DNA of 64,000 nucleotides from positions 1 to 64,000 of the forward strand of contig NZ_BDBD01000006.1 of assembly GCF_001612805.1 (NCBI RefSeq), written 5' to 3'. The stretch is from Nocardia coubleae NBRC 108252. Lineage in GTDB: Bacteria; Actinomycetota; Actinomycetes; Mycobacteriales; Mycobacteriaceae. The number at the start of each line of letters is the position of its first letter. Position 1 is the first letter of the stretch. Below the pieces are notes generated by a model that did not search any database, had not been told where the DNA came from, and saw only the letters and a list, made by a program, of their open reading frames with translations. Positions 44,394 through 52,666 of the stretch are shown piece after piece. Both the position numbers and the translations under genes were made by a program.

Positions 44394-44615
44394 ATGGGTG
44401 TGACGACCGCATGCGAAATTGCCGCCCGCTGTCAGTTCCCGGACCGAGATCACAGCAATGGCGGGGATCCCACCCAGTACCTCAGCGGCGAACTTCACGG
44501 TCAGTTGCTGTCGGGGTGTCATACAACTTGGGCAGAACCAGAAGCGGCCACTATCTGCGGTCATTGTGCTGTCCGTGAAAACTGCTGGACAGTTGCGGGA
44601 CAATGGAATCCATGA
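44394..44615 (+). CDS. Possible short WhiB-like Cys-rich ORF
   Basis: 73 residues ending GCHTTWAEPEAATICGHCAVREN-C-WTVAG. The spacing C-x12-C-x2-C-x5-C is that of the iron-sulfur cysteines in WhiB-like proteins (C-x2-C-x5-C is diagnostic there). However, the usual G[VI]WGG turn and basic tail are missing and codon bias is weak. It overlaps the start of the DUF4209 gene. It may be a truncated WhiB-like gene or chance. Confidence 0.25.
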   Translation: MGVTTACEIAARCQFPDRDHSNGGDPTQYLSGELHGQLLSGCHTTWAEPEAATICGHCAVRENCWTVAGQWNP

Positions 44616-46615
44616 CCGATATCCTTCCTGACGGGCACGCGATCGAGGACGCTGCCCTCGATCCCACCGACCAGCAGGAGCCCATGGACCTCGCCGAGAT
44701 CGACCCCGACGACGAGCCCGTTTCGCCGCCACCCTATGGGTTCGATCCCTCCGAGGTCGCCGATGCCGCGCGCGTGCTCGACCATGTCTTCGCCACGCTG
44801 CGCAGCGGGTGGGAGGCGTGGGGCACGGTCGAGGCGACGGTGACCGAACTCGATGTCGTCTTGACCGACTCGTGCCGCCGCGCGCTCGGGCAGATCGCCG
44901 CGTGTCCGCTGCGCATGGAACCCCGAGGCACCCCAGGGGCTGAACTCGACACCGGCGCCGCGCTCGGCCGGGAGGCGGTCGCCGCGGTCGGCGACGACGA
45001 ACTCGCTCTGTGGACCGCGTTGATCGAGAAGGTCCGCGCGCCAGCGGCTACCGCCCGGCTCGGTGAGCTGATGTTCGCCCGCAAAGTACCCCCGGCCCAC
45101 GAATACGCGCGCCGCGCCGCGCAGGCATACATCGACGCCGTTGACAGCGGCGACTACCAATACGACGCCACCGTGCACCTGATGCGCGGCTGGACACTGG
45201 CCCGCCAGCTCAAGGACCAGGGAATCGAGAACGCCGCGCTGGACATCATGACCGCCCGGCTGAACGCGCTAATGACCGGCGAGTTCCGCGAGCGGCCTGG
45301 TGCGGTGTATCCACTGCTGCAGGTCCTGTGCCAAAACCCCCGCGACACCTCCCGCAAACAAGCCCAGCACGAGCACGCGGGCGCGGTGCTGAGCACGTTG
45401 GCCGCCAGCGAAACCCATGACCACCTCATCGCCGAAACCGCAGCGCTGCGGCGCAAGCTGCTCGGCTCCACCGCCAGTGATAAGCAGCGCGCCGCGGTCG
45501 ACCTCGATGAGATCGGCGGATACTGCCGCCGTGCCGAGAACGCGCCGAACGCGGCGGTGCGCCTGCACTTCCTCGAACGCGCCGCCGTGGTCGCGACGAA
45601 GCGCGGCCAGCGCAACGAAGCCGACCGCATCACCGCTCTGATGCAGGCCATCGACCCAGACGAGCTCGGGTTACAGGTCATCACCACTTCCAGCTCGGTA
45701 CCGGCGTGGATACCGGAGTCTGCGCTCGACCCTTACACCCAGGCGCCGTCTTGGCGTACCGGAGTGACGCTGTTCTGCACTGACCCGTGCGCACCGACCG
45801 GAAGCGTCGCCAACAACCGCGCGTTGGCAGCGCGCATCGGCAAAGGCATGCTGCGTCTGCCCTCCGTGCTGCTCGACCGCGGACTGCCGCGCGCCACGCT
45901 GACGAGCGACGACGAGCAGTACCAGCACGACCTGTCGCGCACCGCGAAGGTCTGGGCCGATTACCAGGGGTCGGTGCTGGCTGCGGCCTTGCGACGGGTC
46001 GGGGATCGTTACGGAATCCCCGAGCTCGAGGAGGTAACCGCGGCACTGCTCGATCTCGGTGCGCTCGACCCACGAATGGCCCGGAGCCTGGCCAAAGGCT
46101 TCCGCTACTTCTGGGCCGGCGACTACGAAGCTGCCGCGGCGGTGGTGATCCCCAAAATCGAGACCGCCGCCCGAGCGCTGCTACGGGACCTCGACGAACC
46201 AACCTTCAAGGTGCAGATCTCGAAGGTCAAGCCCGGAGGTCACATCCAGCTGCATCCGCTGCTGGAAGCGCTCGAAAAGGCCGCCCTCGACGAGGACTGG
46301 GCCTATTTCCTGCGCTGGCTGCTGCTCGGCCCGGTTGGGCGCAACCTACGCAACGACTACGCTCATGGACACCTCGATGAGGTCACTTCCGCCGACGCTG
46401 CCCTGGTGCTGCGCGCCGCTGCCGTCCTCATCACCGCCGCCCCCATCGCCGACGATCTCGGCCGCCGGGTCCAGGTGGCGCCCATGACAGTGCTGCGGAC
46501 CCGGCCGGCCCGGCTCACGGAATCGGTCCTCATCCACGTCAAACGAGCCGCCGCCGGTGCCTTCACCGCCGCCGAACTACTACGACGCGAACTGCGAGGC
46601 ACCCCACGCCAATAG
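44603..46615 (+). CDS. DUF4209 (HEPN-like) protein
   Basis: 670 residues (ATG 44603; ATG 44612 is equally likely). Soluble, almost entirely helical. At residues 583-589 is RNDYAHG, an exact match to the RNxxxHG motif that defines DUF4209; it also reads as the R-x4-H of HEPN ribonucleases. The N-terminal ~450 residues are TPR-like helices of unknown function. Many HEPN proteins are RNases of toxin or abortive-infection systems, and the location in an island fits, but no antitoxin is recognised. Third-position GC is high. Followed by an 826-base gap before the giant gene. Confidence 0.8.
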   Translation: MESMTDILPDGHAIEDAALDPTDQQEPMDLAEIDPDDEPVSPPPYGFDPSEVADAARVLDHVFATLRSGWEAWGTVEATVTELDVVLTDSCRRALGQIAACPLRMEPRGTPGAELDTGAALGREAVAAVGDDELALWTALIEKVRAPAATARLGELMFARKVPPAHEYARRAAQAYIDAVDSGDYQYDATVHLMRGWTLARQLKDQGIENAALDIMTARLNALMTGEFRERPGAVYPLLQVLCQNPRDTSRKQAQHEHAGAVLSTLAASETHDHLIAETAALRRKLLGSTASDKQRAAVDLDEIGGYCRRAENAPNAAVRLHFLERAAVVATKRGQRNEADRITALMQAIDPDELGLQVITTSSSVPAWIPESALDPYTQAPSWRTGVTLFCTDPCAPTGSVANNRALAARIGKGMLRLPSVLLDRGLPRATLTSDDEQYQHDLSRTAKVWADYQGSVLAAALRRVGDRYGIPELEEVTAALLDLGALDPRMARSLAKGFRYFWAGDYEAAAAVVIPKIETAARALLRDLDEPTFKVQISKVKPGGHIQLHPLLEALEKAALDEDWAYFLRWLLLGPVGRNLRNDYAHGHLDEVTSADAALVLRAAAVLITAAPIADDLGRRVQVAPMTVLRTRPARLTESVLIHVKRAAAGAFTAAELLRRELRGTPRQ

Positions 46616-47441
46616 CCCTAGCCTCCTCGACCGACCATCTGCACTAGCATCCGGATCAACCGCCTGCCATCGGCCTTCGGAGTCTTGAGGCTGCTCAGGT
46701 CAAGCGCAAGCGCTTCCGGTAGCTCAGGTCGGCGGTTGGTAATCACTGTTCCGCCTACCTACTGGGCAGTGTGAGTGGGCTGTGATTCTTAAGTGGGAAC
46801 CAACCCCGGGGCGATTCAGTCTCCGGTGGAGGGATACCCGCTCGGCCGCTCGAACAGCTCGAGCATGCCGCGCTCACGCGTCAAGGCGATCCGGTCTGGG
46901 CGTGCTGTGGCGACAACACAGTCCGCGTTTTGCCGCCGCGTCATCGGGATGGCAAAGGGGCAGGGCCACACGATCAAACGAGCGGGCCGGGCTTTCCACT
47001 GCGCATCAGTTGCTGTCGCCTTATGATTTCTCGTGCGGACAACCAGGACCGGGGGGATCGACCGCGTTGCTGCCACCGGGATGCACTTCGAAATGCCGGT
47101 GGCGGCGGGGGGAGTTGCGACCAGCGCCAATGGGGGGATCTGTTGGCCATCCATGTCGTCTCGGCAGATGGTCACGTTCATAGTGGCGACGTGGCCGCAG
47201 ACGGTGATCGTTGCGTCAGAGTGCCGCGACCGAACCCACTGACCGAACCTTCGACGGGCAAGGTAGATGACGGCGAGCACCGACCGCACCGAACTCCGGC
47301 GCCTCGTCAAGACACCGGGACAGTCGCCTGGGCTTGCGGCACTCCGCTTTTCTGGTGTCTATGTGCTAGCCAAGGCTGGCACCGGGCCAGTCGGCGCTGC
47401 CCAGGTGATCCTAGGGATCTCGGTGTGCGATTGCTGGGCCC
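46616..47441. other. Long gap before the giant gene; one possible antisense ORF
   Basis: About 825 bases. The only frame with coding-like third positions is on the minus strand at 46816-47181 (listed separately). Otherwise nothing is seen. Confidence 0.4.
46816..47181 (-). CDS. Possible small protein or gene remnant
   Basis: 121 residues from ATG 47181, without a ribosome binding site; the frame stays open further upstream. Third-position G/C is raised, and the last third (IPMTRRQNADCVVATARPDRIALTRERGMLELFERPSGYPSTGD) reads like genuine protein. No family recognised. It is the only coding-like frame in an 825-base gap and may be the surviving end of a larger gene. Confidence 0.4.
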   Translation of the reverse strand: MNVTICRDDMDGQQIPPLALVATPPAATGISKCIPVAATRSIPPVLVVRTRNHKATATDAQWKARPARLIVWPCPFAIPMTRRQNADCVVATARPDRIALTRERGMLELFERPSGYPSTGD

Positions 47442-50400
47442 TTGCAGTATTACTTAGTGGTGCTCAGCGAAGAGAGTGGACCAGCGCTCGACCTTCCCGC
47501 CGAGGTAGCAAACCGGATCGTCGCGGAACTCCCCGGTCGAGGAGAGAAAGTGGTCGCGGCGTTGCAGACCGCCGCCTATCTGCTCAGCGCCGCCGTTCAC
47601 CACGACGCTGGTTTACGGCTGGCCGAAAGTGCAACCTATAACCTGCGCGAGGCTCTAGACGCTGTTGTCAGCGGACTCACCCCGGTAGAGGGAGGACTCC
47701 CCGCTGTCTTGGCTGCATGGCAACAATACGAGCAAGAAGCGGGTCAGCCTGGCAACGACGACGCGATATCGCTGCGAGTGTTCAGCCAAGTGATTCGTCG
47801 GGCGGGCGAGCAACAGGATCGGAACTCCTACCACGAGGCGCGACTTCTCGGCTACCTTCGCGACAAATCAGGCATCGAACCACTTGTCGGGGAGCTCGAT
47901 CCGGTCGCCGAGTACAAACGCCTGCGGAAAAGAGCGAATCGAGGGGTCCACACGAGCACGAATCTCGGCGATGCCTCCATTCTTTATCAACACACCGTGG
48001 CGTGGTTTGTTCGAATGTTCACTCCGCCAGCAGACGTTGTCGTCGCGCTCCGCGAGCTTGCCGCGGAGCCGTGGACAGGGCCCGACCAGATTAGTCGTAT
48101 ACACCGTCTAGCCTCGAATCCGCACCAGCTGCGCTTGTTCTTTCGGCATCTCAAAGCCGCCGCGTGGCTGGAGCCGCTGTACGGCGCTGGGATGATGCCA
48201 CTGCCCCAACCCGAGTCGCCATGGCCGGTTTACGGACTGCTAGAGGGGCTCGGCCGAACAGAACCCGCCGCCGTTGCATCTGTGGTTCAAAAGCTGCTGC
48301 CCGCCTGTAAGCAGCTTCCCGCCGATCAACAACTAGACGCGCGCTTCGACTTACTGCGGTTCGCAGTGAACCTCGGGCAGGAGGGGCACGGAGTCGTCGG
48401 CGACATAGTGAAGTTGCATCCCAACAATGACGCTGTGCGTTCGCTCGCTACCACTGCAGTAAAGGATGCTGATCCGACTGCGCCGATCGTGGAGAAAGTT
48501 GCCTCCGCGGTGCTCAGTGCCGCCGCTACCGATCGGGACATTTATTACTACAAGATCCTACTGAATGCGATCGAAAACGGAATGACCGCAGACAATGCCG
48601 TTACGCGGACACGTCTGCTCATCGCGAAAATTCGCGCAGCCACCCAAGGTCATGCGACCGGACGGATCAATATCGATATCGCGCGGCTGACCACGGAGCT
48701 GGGCGATGATGATCGACAGTTTCTGGTCGTGGCCACTCACTATCTCGCCCGAATCCTGGCTCGTGCACTCGCATGCGGCGTGCCGGGAACGCAACTGTGG
48801 GCCTGGGTCGCCAATATTCCCGGGGCAGTCGGCGAGCGGCTTGTTTGTCGTGTGCTAGTGCTGGCTGACGATGTCCCGATCGAGGACAAGATTAAGTACG
48901 TCACACTCCGGCTTGGATCCGACACAGTCTCCGGGGACGACAAAGACCTGGTCGACGCCGTACTCGCCGCGAACCCCGATCCGACCCGAGTCCAGGAATG
49001 GTCCGCCGCCCTCGGTAAGCCATCTGCAGCATCTGAGAATATCGCTGCGCCGCCTAGGGATTGGCTCAAGGCGTGGCGTTGGTCCACAGTGCTTCCCGGC
49101 TATCTGCTCACCGATTGGCAACCCGTGATCACCACCCTTTCTCAGGAGCACGGGCGATTCGATGATACATGCTTTTCGCGCCGCCTCCCCACCTTCATTC
49201 GATCGTCGGAGAGTTCGCCATATAGTGTCGATCAGCTAGCCGCTCGCACTCCACTCGAAGCGGCACAGTTGGTATCGCAATGGCGTCCGGATTCCGCAGC
49301 GGATTACAAGATGACCACGCCACGCGGGCTCGCAAAGACCCTGGAGACCGTTGTTGCCGCGAATCTTTTTGGCTGGACACAAGATCCGGTCGCGCTGGTA
49401 ACCACGCTGCGCGAGCCAGTCTATGTGTTGCACTACTTGCGCAGCATTACCGAAAACGTAGAGGGGATCAGCGAGCAGACCGATCAGGTCATCGAAGCGG
49501 TCCGGGTCGCGACCACCGAAAGGTGGGCACCGAACACCCTTAGCCAGGATCGGTTTGATTTCGAATCCGACTGGACAGTCGTCGACATCGGTGCACTGGA
49601 CCTAGTCACGAAGCTCGCCGATCTGAACGGTCTATTCGCCCAGGCAGCCCTCGACGATGCCTGGTCTTTGATCTTGAGCGCACTGGGAACGTCACCCCAG
49701 GAGCCTGCCACCACAACGGACATCGCGCGCAGTCGGGCAGTCAGCGGAAAATTCGGGCGGGGGCTACAGGCCGCCATCTCACTCGCTGCGTGGGAAGAGC
49801 GGAACAACCCGCCCATTCGAGCGCAGTTCTTCAACCTACTCGACGAAGTCCTCAAGCCCACCTCCCGAGTCGGGCTTGAGTCTCGAGCGATCCTGGCTTG
49901 GCAGCGCCCACGCCTGGAGCACATTGCACATGATTGGCTTAGCCAACGAGTCGATCTTGTATTCCGCAATGCCGAATACGGCTCGTTCACTATCGATCTC
50001 ACCCTCGAAATCGGCCGCCCTACACCTTGGTTGCTACGAAACCTCCGCCACGACCTAGTCTCCGCCGCTCTGCGCGGCGCGGAAAATGCGGTCGGTCACC
50101 TACTGGTGGGCACCCTGCAGGATGAGCCCGGCTACGACAGCGGCGCCGTCATCGCAGCTCTGCGTTCGGCTCCCCAGGTCTTGGCTGAAGCCGCTGCCGA
50201 GATGGCGAGACTGGTACAGAACGAGCCGGCCGGATCGCAAGACCTCGATACGGCCTTAGGGTTTTGGCGATCGCTGCTGGATGCTGACCGCACAACAGCG
50301 CCAGCCGAAGTCCTTTACAAAACAGGTCGATGGAGCTACGTGACCGGAGTGCCGGACAACGTCTGGACCGAGCTCACCATCCGAACCTTAGAAATCACCA

Positions 50401-50675
50401 ACGGTGATATCGAATATGCGATCGAAGTTGCCGATCGCTGCAAAACCGTTACAGTGCCGGACCGCAGCACCAAAATCCTTCTCCTGCTACAAGACCGCGG
50501 CGAACCATGGGAACGCCACCACGCGGCTGAGGCAGCGATGGACGCACTACGCGCATTGAGCACTACCCGCTCGGACTCGAATTTTCTGGCGCTGCAAACC
50601 AGACTGATCGAACTAGGACGCCACGAGGCTGTCGACGTCGCTCCGTACAGCTACGAGGCGCCTCCCAGTGCGTAA
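47442..50675 (+). CDS. 1077-residue helical protein of unknown function
   Basis: Very large soluble protein, start uncertain (TTG 47442, or GTG 47457/47460). Nearly all helical. No P-loop, nuclease or membrane motif is evident. The segment RIHRLASNPHQLRLFFRHLKAAAWLEPLYGAGMMPLPQPES has the F(F)..L....W..PL...G.F..P.P pattern that I have seen in the repeat regions of large defence ATPases. Here it occurs without an ATPase. An early RANRGVHTSTNL could be an R-x4-H (NRGVH) HEPN-like site. Coding bias is intermediate. It is the last gene of the island before the truncated XRE remnant. Function unknown; a defence role is a hypothesis. Confidence 0.75.
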   Translation: MQYYLVVLSEESGPALDLPAEVANRIVAELPGRGEKVVAALQTAAYLLSAAVHHDAGLRLAESATYNLREALDAVVSGLTPVEGGLPAVLAAWQQYEQEAGQPGNDDAISLRVFSQVIRRAGEQQDRNSYHEARLLGYLRDKSGIEPLVGELDPVAEYKRLRKRANRGVHTSTNLGDASILYQHTVAWFVRMFTPPADVVVALRELAAEPWTGPDQISRIHRLASNPHQLRLFFRHLKAAAWLEPLYGAGMMPLPQPESPWPVYGLLEGLGRTEPAAVASVVQKLLPACKQLPADQQLDARFDLLRFAVNLGQEGHGVVGDIVKLHPNNDAVRSLATTAVKDADPTAPIVEKVASAVLSAAATDRDIYYYKILLNAIENGMTADNAVTRTRLLIAKIRAATQGHATGRINIDIARLTTELGDDDRQFLVVATHYLARILARALACGVPGTQLWAWVANIPGAVGERLVCRVLVLADDVPIEDKIKYVTLRLGSDTVSGDDKDLVDAVLAANPDPTRVQEWSAALGKPSAASENIAAPPRDWLKAWRWSTVLPGYLLTDWQPVITTLSQEHGRFDDTCFSRRLPTFIRSSESSPYSVDQLAARTPLEAAQLVSQWRPDSAADYKMTTPRGLAKTLETVVAANLFGWTQDPVALVTTLREPVYVLHYLRSITENVEGISEQTDQVIEAVRVATTERWAPNTLSQDRFDFESDWTVVDIGALDLVTKLADLNGLFAQAALDDAWSLILSALGTSPQEPATTTDIARSRAVSGKFGRGLQAAISLAAWEERNNPPIRAQFFNLLDEVLKPTSRVGLESRAILAWQRPRLEHIAHDWLSQRVDLVFRNAEYGSFTIDLTLEIGRPTPWLLRNLRHDLVSAALRGAENAVGHLLVGTLQDEPGYDSGAVIAALRSAPQVLAEAAAEMARLVQNEPAGSQDLDTALGFWRSLLDADRTTAPAEVLYKTGRWSYVTGVPDNVWTELTIRTLEITNGDIEYAIEVADRCKTVTVPDRSTKILLLLQDRGEPWERHHAAEAAMDALRALSTTRSDSNFLALQTRLIELGRHEAVDVAPYSYEAPPSA

Positions 50676-50764
50676 GTCAAAACCCCTCTGGAATCGGAGT
50701 CCCCACCCCAAGCTGTCTTGCTGTTGGCTGGAGCCCGCAGAGCAGGTCCGACGGTTGTGCAAGT

Positions 50765-50780
50765 TCTGATGCGTCAGAAT
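50765..50780. other. Palindrome at the right island edge
   Basis: TTCTGA-TGCG-TCAGAA, a perfect palindrome arm pair, nine bases before the recurrent motif copy at 50789 and the truncation point of the XRE remnant. Confidence 0.4.
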
Positions 50781-50783
50781 GCT

Positions 50784-50987
50784 CTACGGAGTGCGTGACC
50801 AACATGTCACCCCGGCGAGCACCGCGACCTCTTCGCGACGCAAGCCAGGAGTGCGTCGGCTCCGAGCTTCGCCTACGGCCAAACCGGCATCCTCGGGACT
50901 CACTCGGGCCCGCCGAGATCGCAGGAACTCCTTCATCTCGGCGCTCCGTCTGGCCCGGGCTTCCGCGGACAGCTTGGTCGAACTCAT
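50784..50987 (-). pseudogene. Truncated XRE-family regulator (MmyB-like), N-terminal part only
   Basis: From ATG 50987 the minus strand encodes KLSAEARARRSAEMKEFLRSRRARVSPEDAGL..RRTPGLRREEVAVLAGV, the hallmark N-terminus of actinobacterial XRE/MmyB-type regulators. Then, instead of the expected second helix (…YxxLEQGR), comes TCWSRTP and a stop. The break at about 50813 coincides with the recurrent motif (50789-50816). Its start is 65 bases from the divergent VOC gene. It marks the right edge of the island. Confidence 0.8.
50789..50816 (+). repeat. Recurrent island motif, copy 3 (at right junction)
   Basis: GGAGTGCGTGACCAACATGT then CACCCCGG. Related to copies at 42870 and 44296; lies exactly where the XRE gene loses similarity to its family. 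Confidence 0.45.
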
Positions 50988-51052
50988 GGCGATGATGGTA
51001 TTCGCCGTGCGATCGCGGATTCGGTGCGGCGATGCACCCTACGATGAACCGC

Positions 51053-51487
51053 ATGGCAGTCAGCATGAGCAATGTCGGCATCGTCGTCGAGGATCTCGGG
51101 GTGGCGATCGAGTTCTTCCAGGAGCTCGGTTTGGAGCTCGAGGGGCGGGCCGTGGTGGCGGGTGAGTGGGCCGGGCGGGTGACCGGGCTCGGGGACCAGC
51201 GGGTCGAGATCGCCATGATGCGGACGCCGGATGGGCACAGTCGGCTCGAACTCTCGCGCTTCCTCGAGCCCGAGGTGGTCGCCGATCACCGCACGGCCCC
51301 GGTGAACGCGCTGGGTTATCTGCGGGTCATGTTCCAGGTGGACGACCTCGACGACACCCTCGAACGCTTGCGCAAGCACGGTGCGCGGGTGGTCGACGAG
51401 GTGGTGCGGTACGAGGATGTCTATCGGCTCTGCTACGTGCGCGGTCCCGAAGGGTTGCTGATCGGGCTGGCCGAAGAATTGGGGTAG
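51053..51487 (+). CDS. VOC-family (glyoxalase/bleomycin-resistance fold) protein
   Basis: 144 residues from ATG 51053 (ATG 51032 and 51044 also in frame). Two beta-alpha-beta-beta-beta units: VSMSNVGIVVEDLGVAIEFFQELGLELEGRA and LGYLRVMFQVDDLDDTLERLRKHGARVVDEV, the paired-edge VOC fold, with metal-ligand candidates HSRLELSRF and the final YVRGPEGLLIGLAEE. Could be a glyoxalase, dioxygenase or drug-binding protein. Divergent from the broken XRE gene, its probable former regulator. Its 3' end overlaps the DinB gene by 55 bases, tail to tail. Confidence 0.88.
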   Translation: MAVSMSNVGIVVEDLGVAIEFFQELGLELEGRAVVAGEWAGRVTGLGDQRVEIAMMRTPDGHSRLELSRFLEPEVVADHRTAPVNALGYLRVMFQVDDLDDTLERLRKHGARVVDEVVRYEDVYRLCYVRGPEGLLIGLAEELG

Positions 51488-51978
51488 GCGTACGATGAGT
51501 TCCGCCGGATCTGCTCGCGAAGAATATCGCCGTGGCCTGCGTGTCTGGCGAACTCCTCGATCATGGCGAGCAGCGTCCAGCGCATGCTGACCCTCCCCTC
51601 GCCGGGGATGTCGAGGGTGTCGTCGAGGTCGAAGCGGGCGGCGATGTCGCGGGAGCGGTGACTCGCGCGTTCGAACTCGGCGATGACCTCGTCCAGCGAT
51701 TCGTCGTCGGACACGGCGAACGTACCTTCGTCGCGGCGCGAGTATCCGTCGCATTCGTGCTCCGCGAGCCCGGCCCAGAACCGCTGAAACCAGATCCGCT
51801 CGGCACCGGCCGCGTGTTTGAGGAGCGAGATCGGTGTGGTGAGCGATGGGACGAGACGTCTGCGCGCGTCGGTTTCCGACAGCCCGCGGGCGGTATCGAT
51901 GAGCGCTTCGCGGTTGCGGTCGAGCATATTCTCGAGGAGCAGCCGCTCCCCACCATCGGTAATCCGTTCGGTCTTCAT
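51433..51978 (-). CDS. DinB/DUF664-family protein
   Basis: 181 residues from ATG 51978, with GGAGTGAAAGAG just upstream. Four-helix bundle protein with the three metal-binding His of the family: LLKHAAGAERIWF early, and FARHAGHGDILREQI (HxxxH near the C-terminus). Family members are thiol-dependent S-transferases in actinobacteria (mycothiol-linked) or of unknown role. Divergent from the Lrp/AsnC regulator (37 bases between starts), convergent and overlapping with the VOC gene. Confidence 0.88.
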   Translation of the reverse strand: MKTERITDGGERLLLENMLDRNREALIDTARGLSETDARRRLVPSLTTPISLLKHAAGAERIWFQRFWAGLAEHECDGYSRRDEGTFAVSDDESLDEVIAEFERASHRSRDIAARFDLDDTLDIPGEGRVSMRWTLLAMIEEFARHAGHGDILREQIRRNSSYAYPNSSASPISNPSGPRT

Positions 51979-52015
51979 CTCTTTCACTCCATTTCCGTTG
52001 TGCCAGAATGCGCGG

Positions 52016-52510
52016 ATGGCCATCAAGTTCGATGCTGTCGACGCCGCGTTGCTCGCCGAGCTTGCGCGGGATCCCCGGGCGCCGATTCTCGAGCTGGCGC
52101 AGCGGCTCGGGATCGCGCGCAACACGGTGCAGGCGCGGATGAAGCGGCTCGAGTCCTCGGGGGCGGTACGGGGGTATCCGCCGGATATCGATGTGGCGGC
52201 GATCGGGTTCGCGGTGCACGCGTTTCTCGGAATCGAGCTCGATCAGAACAAGATGGACCCGATCATCGAGCGGTTGCGCGACTTCCCGCATGTGCTCGAG
52301 GTGCATGCGACGACCGGTCGCGCCGATCTGCTGGTCCGGGTGGCCGCGCGCTCACAGCAGGATCTGCTGGAGATCATTCAGCGGGTGCACGCCATCGATG
52401 GGGTCAACCATACCGAGACGATGCTCGCGCTGGCTACACCGATCGGGTATCGGAGCCTGCCGCTGGTCGAGGATCTGACCGCACGCCGATCCGACGACGA
52501 TGTGAGCTAG
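52016..52510 (+). CDS. Lrp/AsnC-family transcriptional regulator
   Basis: 164 residues from ATG 52016. N-terminal helix-turn-helix (DAALLAELARDPRAPILELAQRLGIARNTVQARMKRLE) and C-terminal RAM/ligand domain (FLGIELDQNKMDPIIERLRDFPHVLEVHATTGRADLLVRVAA..LLEIIQRVHAIDGVNHTETML). Binds amino acids and switches transcription as an octamer. Directly upstream of three amino-acid catabolic and transport genes on the same strand, so it is the likely local regulator. Confidence 0.93.
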   Translation: MAIKFDAVDAALLAELARDPRAPILELAQRLGIARNTVQARMKRLESSGAVRGYPPDIDVAAIGFAVHAFLGIELDQNKMDPIIERLRDFPHVLEVHATTGRADLLVRVAARSQQDLLEIIQRVHAIDGVNHTETMLALATPIGYRSLPLVEDLTARRSDDDVS

Positions 52511-52562
52511 GTCTCTCGCCTCGAGCAGATTGACTCATCCGCATCAGTGTCCTAGATCACTT

Positions 52563-52600
52563 TTGAGCAGTCTGATCAACTTTTTGTGTGACTGTTGACA
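52563..52600 (+). promoter_or_regulatory. Palindromic operator and -35 element before the indolepyruvate oxidoreductase gene
   Basis: TTGAGCAG-T-CTGATCAA (52563-52579) is a 17-base near-perfect palindrome (one mismatched pair) in an AT-rich stretch, and TTGACA (52595-52600) lies just downstream as a -35 element. Size and composition suit an Lrp/AsnC site, and the regulator gene ends at 52510. The assignment is inference. Confidence 0.55.
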
Positions 52601-52666
52601 CAGTTCACCCCTTCACGGCACATTTCGCAGCACGGGTAGCAGTTTCCTTCGTGCAGTGAGGTGTTC

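Larger units (their letters stand above)
44087..44602. other. Intergenic region with hairpin, recurrent motif and possible Cys-rich small ORF
   Basis: About 515 bases. A hairpin TCCGCGCATC-(10)-GATGCGCGGA sits at 44183-44212, the recurrent motif at 44296-44323, and a short frame with four Cys (ending at 44615) just before the DUF4209 gene. No robust gene. Confidence 0.5.

Noticed and set aside
46930..47457. Plus-strand frame of 175 codons before the giant gene
   Set aside because: Composition (Gly, Arg, Cys, His runs) is that of a shadow frame; the minus-strand frame in the same place has better codon bias.
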